This document shows, piece after piece, positions 1 to 5,347 of a DNA stretch of 9,959 nt. The position numbers and the translations under genes were made by a program. Each line of letters starts with the position of its first letter. The first letter of the stretch is position 1. Origin of the DNA: an uncultured Clostridiaceae bacterium (GTDB taxonomy: Bacteria > Bacillota > Clostridia > Lachnospirales > Lachnospiraceae); NCBI GenBank assembly GCA_947175805.1, contig CAMWOF010000065.1, forward strand, positions 1 to 9,959, given 5' to 3'. A model generated the notes under the pieces. The model worked only from the letters and a program-made list of their open reading frames with translations. It was not told the origin of the DNA and ran no database searches.

Positions 1-61
1 TATCTAGATATATCTCATCATACTTCCGCTCCAGCCAATCTAATACCTCACTTCTCACCAT
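1..61 (-). CDS. 5' end of an unidentified gene, truncated by the window edge
   Basis: Reading the minus strand from an ATG at 61 gives an open frame of 20 codons with no stop before the window edge, beginning MVRSEVLDWLERKYDE. It starts 19 bases after the stop of the NUDIX gene on the same strand, which fits a downstream gene in the same transcription unit. An in-frame GTG directly follows the ATG and could be the start instead. No strong Shine-Dalgarno is visible; the best match is a weak CGGA about 8 bases upstream. Too little is present to assign a family, so the product is left unnamed. That it is a gene at all is an inference from spacing and the open frame. Confidence 0.45.
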   Translation of the reverse strand, partial: MVRSEVLDWLERKYDEIYLD

Positions 62-80
62 TCAATTGTCCGGTAATGTC

Positions 81-599
81 TCATTTAAGGTTTCGATACT
101 TGTCTACCACCGCAATATCCTCTTGGGATATATTTCCTGTCACCTCAGAGAGAACATCCCCCTGATATACATAGCGGATAGAAAACCCGTATCGTCCCTC
201 CATGAGAAGCTTTAAAAAGATACGGTCACCCTCCCAAAGGTTCAGTTCCATGACCGCTTCCTTGTTAATCCACTCCAAATCGCCCTCATCGCAAGGGGCC
301 ACCTCTCCCGTAAAATCCGTCACCACATAAATGAACATATGCTCTGACTCATAGATATCCGAGATAAAGGTAATCACCCCTGCAAAGATATAGTCTGTTA
401 CCGTCAGTCCGGTCTCTTCCATAACCTCTCGACGCATACAGTCCTCCGGACTCTCCCCCGGTTCCATTTTACCGCCTACTCCCAGCCATTTTCCCTTGCT
501 CTGGTCATTTTTCTTCTTAGTGCGGTGCAGCATCAGATATCTGCCTTTATCCTCTATATAACATAGCGTGGTCAGCCGCATGCCTTTTTTGTTTTCCAT
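81..599 (-). CDS. NUDIX hydrolase, MutT / 8-oxo-dGTP diphosphatase-like
   Basis: A 172-residue single-domain NUDIX protein, predicted to be cytosolic. The Nudix box GX5EX7REUXEEXGU is intact at residues 43-65: G43, E49, R57-E58, E61-E62 and G64 are all present, so the Mg2+-binding helix should work. The preceding stretch (about 6-40) has the usual MutT-like beta strands, including YLMLHRTKK and KWLGVGGK. The family cleaves nucleoside diphosphates linked to another group; relatives with this layout, including the later LNLWEGDRIFLKLL segment, are often annotated as 8-oxo-dGTP sanitising enzymes. The actual substrate cannot be read from sequence. The start is supported by AGGAAG with a 7-base spacer. 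It lies 120 bases downstream of the serpin gene with no visible terminator between, so cotranscription is possible although no functional link is apparent. Confidence 0.9.
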   Translation of the reverse strand: MENKKGMRLTTLCYIEDKGRYLMLHRTKKKNDQSKGKWLGVGGKMEPGESPEDCMRREVMEETGLTVTDYIFAGVITFISDIYESEHMFIYVVTDFTGEVAPCDEGDLEWINKEAVMELNLWEGDRIFLKLLMEGRYGFSIRYVYQGDVLSEVTGNISQEDIAVVDKYRNLK

Positions 600-719
600 A
601 TCATTTCTTCCTGCCTACATATTTTATCGGGTAATTCAAACTCCGTCTCCCTCATATTTTACACATTTTCGCCGGAATGTGCAAGCAGACAGCCGCTTAT
701 TCTATCAATACAACAGATG

Positions 720-2174
720 CTATTCTATGGAATTCTGCACGCCGATAAAAATAGGAAGATTCGTTTCCATATCCATGATGGCATAGACAAATGGTCTGTC
801 CAGAATAACCGTCTTAGGCTCGCTTGGTGCTACGCAATCGTTTTTAGTCATTTCCACGGCAGTTACTGCCGCTGCCTTCGTTCCCTTTTCATCCACCTCT
901 ATATGGGTCTTATGAAGCACCCTGTTAATATATAAAAGACCTGTGTCCGTATCTGCCATCTGGGAAAAATCTGCAGCCGGTGTAAATGCCTCCTTCACTC
1001 CCAAAGCTTCCAGTACCTTAGAAAGCTCTGTATCATAATCACTGCTAAATTTAGGTATTTCCACATTTACTGTATCGTAGGTTTTACCTTTAAATAACTC
1101 CGTAAAATCATCCGGACTTAATCCACTGATGTATTCCTCCGGTGTCATTCCCTCCTCTGGAAGCAGCGCTGCAAAACCGAATTTTCCGCCTTTATAGTAT
1201 TTTACAAATCCCTTGGCATAGTCAGACTCTAAATAGATATTTTCCTCCGAACGCATGCCTGTCACTGTCTGTTCTATTCCGTCGGCACAATGGAACGTAA
1301 ATGTATCATCTATCTGATGTTCCTCAAATGGTTCCTCCCATTCCCCTTCAAAGGCAATGGCGTTGATTAAATACATCACCACATCCTCTGGGATTTCATT
1401 AAGAAGGGATGGAATCATCTCTCTGGTGTGATAATTTACCCAGTTATTAATATCCGTTACAGTAGATTCATCAAAGGGCGCCTCAAAGCACTCCGCCGAG
1501 AATCCCGATATCCGTTTTAAAAAATCTTCTTTTACGGAAAACATCTCCTTATTGTTGTGCATCCAGACTGCATTGGCATTTTCAAAAACAACATCTTCAC
1601 TATCTGCCAGCTGTTTCACATAAGCATTCAGATAGAGATTCAGGTCTTCTATATGCATTTCAAGAGTTCCGCACCTTACGATGTCCCCTTCCTCATAAAA
1701 CTCTCCGCATAAAAGCCGTTCCAGCTCGGTTTTTGTATTGTTATCCGCCCCGTTTGACGCCATGGCAAGCGCCATCTGAATGGAGGTTGGTGATATCATA
1801 TAATTGGCATTGCTGTCAGCACGCTCTGCAACCTTCTGAAGAAGCTTAACGGAAAATCTGGTTGTTCCGTCTATGAATGTTTCATCTGGATTTTCTGAAC
1901 TGTCCTCTGATGCAGCCACCGTCTTTGTAAGATTCATGGCTGTATAAACCGGCTCCTCCTTTGTTCCCCGATCCATGCCATTGCCTCCCGGCTCATCTTC
2001 ACCCCTAGCAGGCTGATTATCTTCTGTAGTTATTTCCTGTTGCCCGCTTCCACCTGCCAAAGGGTCCTGCTCCTGTATCTCACCGTTCTTACCACAGCCC
2101 CCAAGCATAACACAGCCCAAAAGCAGGCTGACTCCCAGCATTTTACGCATCCATCCTTTTTTTCTGTTATACAT
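720..2174 (-). CDS. Serpin-family protease inhibitor, predicted surface lipoprotein
   Basis: About 484 residues, longer than a bare serpin fold (about 370-400) because of an N-terminal export and spacer region. A basic n-region and hydrophobic core end in the lipobox LGGC (lipidated Cys27), then an acidic, Gly/Gln-rich, probably disordered spacer to about residue 95, then the serpin domain. The C-terminal serpin signature is matched at 456-466 (V-x-L-D-R-P-F-V-Y-x-I). The hinge EKGTKAAAVTAV (429-440) has Thr at P14 and small residues at P12-P9, as in inhibitory serpins that trap serine or cysteine proteases. Canonical counting puts P1 near Asn445, but the reactive loop is about five residues longer than in alpha-1-antitrypsin, so P1 could lie anywhere in KNDCVAPS. 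Start: ATG at 2174 has AGGAG 8 bases away; the ATG at 2180 lies only 2 bases from it. Target protease unknown. Confidence 0.93.
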   Translation of the reverse strand: MYNRKKGWMRKMLGVSLLLGCVMLGGCGKNGEIQEQDPLAGGSGQQEITTEDNQPARGEDEPGGNGMDRGTKEEPVYTAMNLTKTVAASEDSSENPDETFIDGTTRFSVKLLQKVAERADSNANYMISPTSIQMALAMASNGADNNTKTELERLLCGEFYEEGDIVRCGTLEMHIEDLNLYLNAYVKQLADSEDVVFENANAVWMHNNKEMFSVKEDFLKRISGFSAECFEAPFDESTVTDINNWVNYHTREMIPSLLNEIPEDVVMYLINAIAFEGEWEEPFEEHQIDDTFTFHCADGIEQTVTGMRSEENIYLESDYAKGFVKYYKGGKFGFAALLPEEGMTPEEYISGLSPDDFTELFKGKTYDTVNVEIPKFSSDYDTELSKVLEALGVKEAFTPAADFSQMADTDTGLLYINRVLHKTHIEVDEKGTKAAAVTAVEMTKNDCVAPSEPKTVILDRPFVYAIMDMETNLPIFIGVQNSIE

Positions 2175-2182
2175 ATGCATCT

Positions 2183-2187
2183 CTCCT
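2183..2187 (-). promoter_or_regulatory. Shine-Dalgarno of the serpin gene (decides start)
   Basis: AGGAG on the minus strand. It is 8 bases from the ATG at 2174 but only 2 bases from the in-frame ATG at 2180, so the inner start is preferred. Its first base is also the last base of the inverted repeat at 2187-2221, so folding of that repeat in RNA could affect ribosome access. Confidence 0.65.
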
Positions 2188-2221
2188 GTCGTTTATATTT
2201 TTCTATATCCTATATACGACA
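2187..2221. repeat. 35-bp inverted repeat upstream of the serpin gene, candidate operator or leader hairpin
   Basis: Left arm TGTCGTTTATA (2187-2197) and right arm TATATACGACA (2211-2221) are inverted copies over 11 bases with one mismatch, separated by 13 AT-rich bases. It lies just upstream of the serpin start and contains TATA-like stretches that could serve as the serpin -10 region on the minus strand. It could be a dimeric repressor operator. If transcription starts upstream of it, it would instead form an RNA hairpin whose 3' arm abuts the Shine-Dalgarno. I do not recognise the binding protein. Confidence 0.5.
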
Positions 2222-2226
2222 GAGCC

Positions 2227-2260
2227 GGGAATTTTTATGGGAAAAATTTTAAGAATTCCC
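2227..2260. repeat. Nested AT-rich inverted repeats in the serpin/glnA intergenic region
   Basis: Outer arms GGGAATT (2227-2233) and AATTCCC (2254-2260) are perfect inverted copies. Inside, AATTTTT (2230-2236) and AAAAATT (2242-2248) form a second perfect 7-bp palindrome around ATGGG. The two are mutually exclusive because their left arms overlap. There is no T-tract in either direction, so this is not a terminator. It could be a protein-binding site or an AT-rich upstream promoter element for either divergent gene, or a chance product of AT-rich sequence. Confidence 0.35.
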
Positions 2261-2288
2261 TGCATAGCCTTTGAAATCGCCAAAAACA

Positions 2289-2317
2289 TTGACATTTACT
2301 AAAAATTGGGATAACAT
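2289..2317 (+). promoter_or_regulatory. Sigma-A-type promoter of glnA
   Basis: A perfect -35 TTGACA (2289-2294), a 17-base spacer and a -10 TAACAT (2312-2317; 4 of 6 matches to TATAAT). Transcription would begin near 2324, giving a leader of about 75 bases that contains the terminator hairpin at 2336-2370. It is the best promoter-like match in the divergent region for the rightward operon. Confidence 0.55.
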
Positions 2318-2335
2318 AGACGTGTGTAATTTTGG

Positions 2336-2370
2336 GGGTGTTGAAAGGTAGCTTTTAGCACCCATTTTTT
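2336..2370 (+). terminator. Intrinsic terminator in the glnA leader (attenuator)
   Basis: A 12-bp stem, GGGTGTTGAAAG (2336-2347) with CTTTTAGCACCC (2352-2363), two pairs being G-U, closed by the tetraloop GTAG and followed by A and six T (2365-2370). It lies between the predicted start site and the glnA Shine-Dalgarno AAGGAG (2384-2389; 8 bases from the ATG). A Rho-independent terminator here would stop transcription before glnA unless relieved, so it acts as an attenuator. Terminators in leaders are the classical target of ANTAR proteins, and one is encoded directly after glnA. The structure is seen directly; the control role is inferred. Confidence 0.75.
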
Positions 2371-2397
2371 AAAAAGGCGTATAAAGGAGCGGTATCG

Positions 2398-3729
2398 ATG
2401 AGTAAAAATACAAAACAGGATATTTTAAGAATGGTGGAGGAGGATGATATTGAGTTTATCCGCCTGCAGTTTACAGATATATTCGGAACATTGAAAAATG
2501 TTGCAATCACATCCAGTCAGTTGGAAAAGGCGCTGGATAATAAATGTATGTTTGACGGTTCTTCTATTGAGGGGTTTGTCCGTTTAGATGAATCTGATAT
2601 GTATCTGTATCCTGATTTGGATACTTTTGAGATTTTTCCGTGGAGACCGCAAAACGGCAAGGTGGCAAGAATGATTTGTGATATTTATCTCCCGGATGGC
2701 ACGCCTTTTGAGGGTGATTCCCGATACATTTTAAAGAAGGTCTTAAAAGAAGCGGCGGACATGGGGTACAGCTTTGATGTGGGACCGGAATGTGAGTTTT
2801 TCCTGTTTCACACCGATGATAACGGCATGCCTACCACCATTTCTCACGAAAAGGCGGGATATTTTGACTTGGGTCCCCTGGATTTGGGAGAAAATGCCAG
2901 AAGGGACATTGTGCTTACCTTGGAGGATATGCATTTTGAAATTGAATCCTCCCATCATGAGGTGGCGCCTGCACAGCATGAGGTTGATTTCAAGTATGAC
3001 AACGCGCTGAAAACCGCAGACAATATTATGACCTTTAAGCTTGTGGTAAAGTCCACTGCGAAGCGGCACGGTCTGTTTGCCAGCTTTATGCCAAAACCAA
3101 AATATGGGGTAAACGGCTCCGGGATGCATATTAATATGTCGCTGTCAAAGGATGGTGTAAATATTTTTGACAACCCTAAGGGTCAGCATGGATTAAGCAA
3201 GGAAGCATATTATTTTATGGCGGGTTTGATGAAGCACATGAAAGCGATTACCGCAATTACGAATCCGTTGGTGAATTCCTATAAGCGGTTGATTCCAGGC
3301 TATGAGGCTCCGATTTATATTGCCTGGTCAACGACAAACAGAAGCCCTCTGATTCGTGTGCCGTCTTCAAGGGGGGCGGGAACCCGGATTGAGCTTCGAT
3401 GCCCGGACCCGGCGGCAAATCCGTATCTGGCGCTGGCTGTCTGCCTGGCTGCCGGTTTAGAGGGGATTAATAACCGGCTTCAGGTGCCGGAGGAGATTTC
3501 CTGCAATGTATTTGACCTTTCCAAGGAGCAGTTGGCGCAAAAGCATATTGAGAGGATTCCTACGAATCTGAGCAATGCGGTGGACGCATTTGAGCAAGAT
3601 GAATATATTCAGAGTGTGTTGGGAGAACATGTCTCTAAAAAATATATTGAGGCAAAGCGCGCAGAATGGGCGCAGTACCGTGAGCAGGTAACAAAGTGGG
3701 AGTTAGAGGAATACCTTTACAGGATATAG
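2398..3729 (+). CDS. glnA: Glutamine synthetase type I (GS I-alpha)
   Basis: A cytosolic enzyme of 443 residues that makes glutamine from glutamate, ammonia and ATP and is normally a dodecamer. Family motifs appear in order: DGSSIEGF (53-60); metal and substrate glutamates in GPECEFF (E131, E133) and HHEVAPAQHEVDF (E188, E195); GSGMHINMS (240-248, His244); NSYKRLIPGYEAP (293-305); RSPLIRVP (315-322); RCPDPAANPYL (334-344). The length and the absence of the extra segment carried by adenylylated I-beta enzymes point to the I-alpha type, which in Firmicutes is controlled by feedback and regulators. Arg62 matches the arginine tied to glutamine feedback in Bacillus GS, by family numbering. The start has AAGGAG at 8 bases. 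It is the first gene of the rightward operon, behind a leader terminator. Confidence 0.97.
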   Translation: MSKNTKQDILRMVEEDDIEFIRLQFTDIFGTLKNVAITSSQLEKALDNKCMFDGSSIEGFVRLDESDMYLYPDLDTFEIFPWRPQNGKVARMICDIYLPDGTPFEGDSRYILKKVLKEAADMGYSFDVGPECEFFLFHTDDNGMPTTISHEKAGYFDLGPLDLGENARRDIVLTLEDMHFEIESSHHEVAPAQHEVDFKYDNALKTADNIMTFKLVVKSTAKRHGLFASFMPKPKYGVNGSGMHINMSLSKDGVNIFDNPKGQHGLSKEAYYFMAGLMKHMKAITAITNPLVNSYKRLIPGYEAPIYIAWSTTNRSPLIRVPSSRGAGTRIELRCPDPAANPYLALAVCLAAGLEGINNRLQVPEEISCNVFDLSKEQLAQKHIERIPTNLSNAVDAFEQDEYIQSVLGEHVSKKYIEAKRAEWAQYREQVTKWELEEYLYRI

Positions 3730-3826
3730 AAGTGGCAGTCTGGGGATTTTGCCGCGGCAGAGGATAGCGTATAGCGTGAAGTGATGCTTGTAGCTGGTAC
3801 GATATTCAGAACAAATATTTTGATGT

Positions 3827-3831
3827 GGAGG
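3827..3831 (+). promoter_or_regulatory. Shine-Dalgarno that fixes a TTG start for the ANTAR gene
   Basis: GGAGG lies 8 bases upstream of TTG at 3840. A longer reading frame from GTG at 3825 would place this ribosome site inside its own coding sequence and has no Shine-Dalgarno of its own, so TTG at 3840 is the better start. The rest of the 110-base gap after glnA shows no terminator or convincing promoter. Confidence 0.75.
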
Positions 3832-3839
3832 TGCGTCTC

Positions 3840-4382
3840 TTGATAAGCGTAATTGTCGTCTTTCCGAAGCTTGATGACGCAAAAAAAATACGCAATTTAC
3901 TAGTGAGAAATGGTATAGATGTCACGGCAGTATGCAGTTCGGGCGCGCAGGTATTACAGTATGTGGATTCTATTGAGGATGGAATCGTTGTGACAGGATA
4001 CAAGCTGGCGGATATGCATTGCTCAGAGCTGCGGGCAAATCTTCCTCCGGATTTTCATGTTCTTATCATGGCTTCTAAGGGGCATATGCAGGAATTTGTG
4101 GGGGATGATGTGGTCTGTCTGCCGATGCCGGTGAAGGCATACGATTTGGTGAACGTCATTCAGGATATGTATATGGTCGTCAGCAGAGCGAGGAAGAAAC
4201 GAAAGGAAAAGCCGAAACAGCGAAGTGAAGAGGAAAAAGCTGTGATTGCAAATGCAAAGTCAAAATTAATGCGTGAAAAGAATTATACGGAGGAGGAGGC
4301 ACACAGATATCTCCAGAAAATGAGCATGGACAGCGGTAGGAGCCTGGTAGAAACCTGCCAGATGTATATTGCTATGCTATAA
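3840..4382 (+). CDS. ANTAR-domain antitermination regulator with a degenerate receiver domain
   Basis: 180 residues from the TTG start. Residues 1-115 look like a response-regulator receiver (MISVIVVFPKLDDAKKIRNLL, then alternating strands and helices). Where the phosphoacceptor Asp is expected the sequence reads IVVTGYKL (about 49-56), with no Asp, although a PVKAYDL segment resembling the conserved Lys region is kept (about 97-103). A charged linker (about 116-133) leads to a C-terminal ANTAR domain (about 134-178) with EEAHRYLQKMSMDSGRSLVETC. ANTAR domains bind RNA hairpins and prevent intrinsic termination, as in AmiR, NasR and EutV. Sitting directly after glnA, with a terminator in the glnA leader, it is probably a nitrogen-responsive antiterminator of its own operon. 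The pseudo-receiver suggests control by a ligand or protein partner, not phosphorylation. Related clostridial genes have been called glnR or nitR; I leave the symbol blank. Confidence 0.88.
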   Translation: MISVIVVFPKLDDAKKIRNLLVRNGIDVTAVCSSGAQVLQYVDSIEDGIVVTGYKLADMHCSELRANLPPDFHVLIMASKGHMQEFVGDDVVCLPMPVKAYDLVNVIQDMYMVVSRARKKRKEKPKQRSEEEKAVIANAKSKLMREKNYTEEEAHRYLQKMSMDSGRSLVETCQMYIAML

Positions 4383-4419
4383 TAATCACAGTGCAGTGTG
4401 GAGCAATCGTGATTATTAT
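4379..4419 (+). repeat. Long perfect hairpin overlapping the ANTAR stop codon
   Basis: ATAATAATCAC (4379-4389) and GTGATTATTAT (4409-4419) pair perfectly over 11 bp; T4378-A4420 can add one more. The 19-base loop holds a small TGC/GCA mini-stem. The ANTAR stop codon TAA (4380-4382) is inside the left arm. No clear T-tract follows, so it is a poor intrinsic terminator; it may partially terminate, block 3' exonucleases, or bind a regulator. The palindrome is seen directly; its role is unknown. Confidence 0.55.
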
Positions 4420-4422
4420 AAT
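4417..4422 (+). promoter_or_regulatory. Possible -10 box ahead of dapF
   Basis: An exact TATAAT, 38 bases ahead of the dapF start and overlapping the right arm of the hairpin at 4379-4419. No good -35 is found at 16-19 bases upstream, so a promoter here would be weak or activator-dependent. If real, dapF-dapL-gatCAB could be expressed independently of glnA attenuation. Confidence 0.28.
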
Positions 4423-4459
4423 GTAAATAAAATAATCCCAGCCAGAGGAGGATTTTACA

Positions 4460-5296
4460 ATGAAGTTTACAAAAATGGAAGGCTTAGGCAATGATTATGT
4501 ATATGTGAACTGCCTTGCCGAACAGGTGGACAATCCGTCTGCGCTTGCTGTCCGAATTAGCGACAGGCATTTTGGCATAGGCTCGGATGGTCTGATTCTG
4601 ATTAAGCCGTCAGAGACAGCGGATTTCTGTATGGATATGTATAACGCTGACGGCTCCCGTTCCGAGATGTGCGGCAACGGAATCCGGTGTGTGGGAAAAT
4701 ATGTTTATGATTACGGTTTGACCGATAAGACAGAGGTGGCGATTGAAACTCTGGCGGGCATAAAGTATTTGACCTTGTCTGTAGAAGCAGGAAAGGTCAG
4801 GGAAGTGACCGTGGATATGGGTGCGCCGGAACTTAACCCGGCGAGGATTCCGGTGGCTTCCGGAAAAGACAGGCTTGTGAAAGAGAAGGTCACTGTGGGA
4901 AACGAGACATATGAGATGACCTGCGTTTCCATGGGCAATCCCCATGCAGTGGTGTTTGTGGATTCCACAGAGACATTTCCTTTAGAAACAGTGGGGCCGC
5001 TGTTTGAAGTGCATGAAATGTTTCCCAACCGGGTAAATGCAGAATTTGTCCAGGTGATAAACCGAGGGGAAGCCAATATGCGCGTGTGGGAGCGTGGGAC
5101 GGGAGAGACGCTTGCCTGCGGGACAGGTGCCTGCGCCAGTGCGGTTGCATGTATTTTGAACGGCTTGACGGAAGAGGAGGTTACATTGCATCTTTTGGGC
5201 GGTGACCTTAGAATCCGCTGGGACAGGGAAAAAGACAGGGTATATATGACAGGACCTGCCACCACGGTGTTTGAGGGCGAATATGCCTGCAAGTGA
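4460..5296 (+). CDS. dapF: Diaminopimelate epimerase
   Basis: A cytosolic, PLP-independent racemase-fold enzyme of 278 residues, which is the normal length. It interconverts LL- and meso-diaminopimelate, the last step before peptidoglycan crosslinking units and lysine. Both catalytic cysteines are in their signature contexts: Cys71 in SEMCGNGIRC and Cys220 in TLACGTGACASA. Substrate-binding segments are also seen: GLGNDY (8-13), FGIGSDG (38-44), MGNPHAV (158-164) and ERGTGE (211-216). The start has AGGAGG with an 8-base spacer. It lies 77 bases after the ANTAR gene, across a hairpin and a possible -10 box, and 51 bases before dapL, which makes its substrate, so the pair forms a two-step module. 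Confidence 0.97.
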   Translation: MKFTKMEGLGNDYVYVNCLAEQVDNPSALAVRISDRHFGIGSDGLILIKPSETADFCMDMYNADGSRSEMCGNGIRCVGKYVYDYGLTDKTEVAIETLAGIKYLTLSVEAGKVREVTVDMGAPELNPARIPVASGKDRLVKEKVTVGNETYEMTCVSMGNPHAVVFVDSTETFPLETVGPLFEVHEMFPNRVNAEFVQVINRGEANMRVWERGTGETLACGTGACASAVACILNGLTEEEVTLHLLGGDLRIRWDREKDRVYMTGPATTVFEGEYACK

Positions 5297-5304
5297 TAAT
5301 AAGT

Positions 5305-5330
5305 TATGGTCGGTTTTTGCATCCGACATA
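5305..5330 (+). repeat. Small hairpin just upstream of the dapL ribosome site
   Basis: GTCGG (5309-5313) pairs with CCGAC (5323-5327) around a 9-base loop; TAT/ATA extends the stem across one bulged G (5308). It ends 4 bases before the dapL Shine-Dalgarno GGGAGG (5335-5340). No T-tract follows, so it is not a terminator. It may tune dapL translation or mRNA decay, or may be coincidental. Confidence 0.3.
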
Positions 5331-5347
5331 TTAAGGGAGGAAGATTC

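Noticed and set aside
600..719. Terminator or separate promoter between the serpin and NUDIX genes.
   Set aside because: No GC-rich hairpin with a T-tract and no convincing -35/-10 pair on the minus strand were seen; only the NUDIX ribosome site AGGAAG is clear.
2302..2333. A P1-like ANTAR target: AAAATT (2302-2307) and AATTTT (2328-2333) enclosing a short stem with hexaloop ATAGAC (A at position 1, G at position 4).
   Set aside because: It overlaps the -10 box of the best glnA promoter, so most of it would not be transcribed from that start; the inner stem has only two continuous pairs plus bulges; no second hexaloop hairpin is found before the terminator. It would deserve reconsideration if the transcript starts upstream of about 2300.
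2329..2397. Riboswitch or T-box in the glnA leader.
   Set aside because: The leader is far too short and shows one simple hairpin, with no T-box sequence or multi-helix aptamer.
2743..3129. Open frame of 128 codons on the minus strand inside glnA.
   Set aside because: It is antisense to a well-conserved glnA, has no recognisable family or ribosome site, and is a coding shadow.
5306..5347. Upstream ATG extending dapL by 14 residues.
   Set aside because: There is no Shine-Dalgarno before it, it would place GGGAGG inside the coding sequence, and the shorter start matches normal DapL length.
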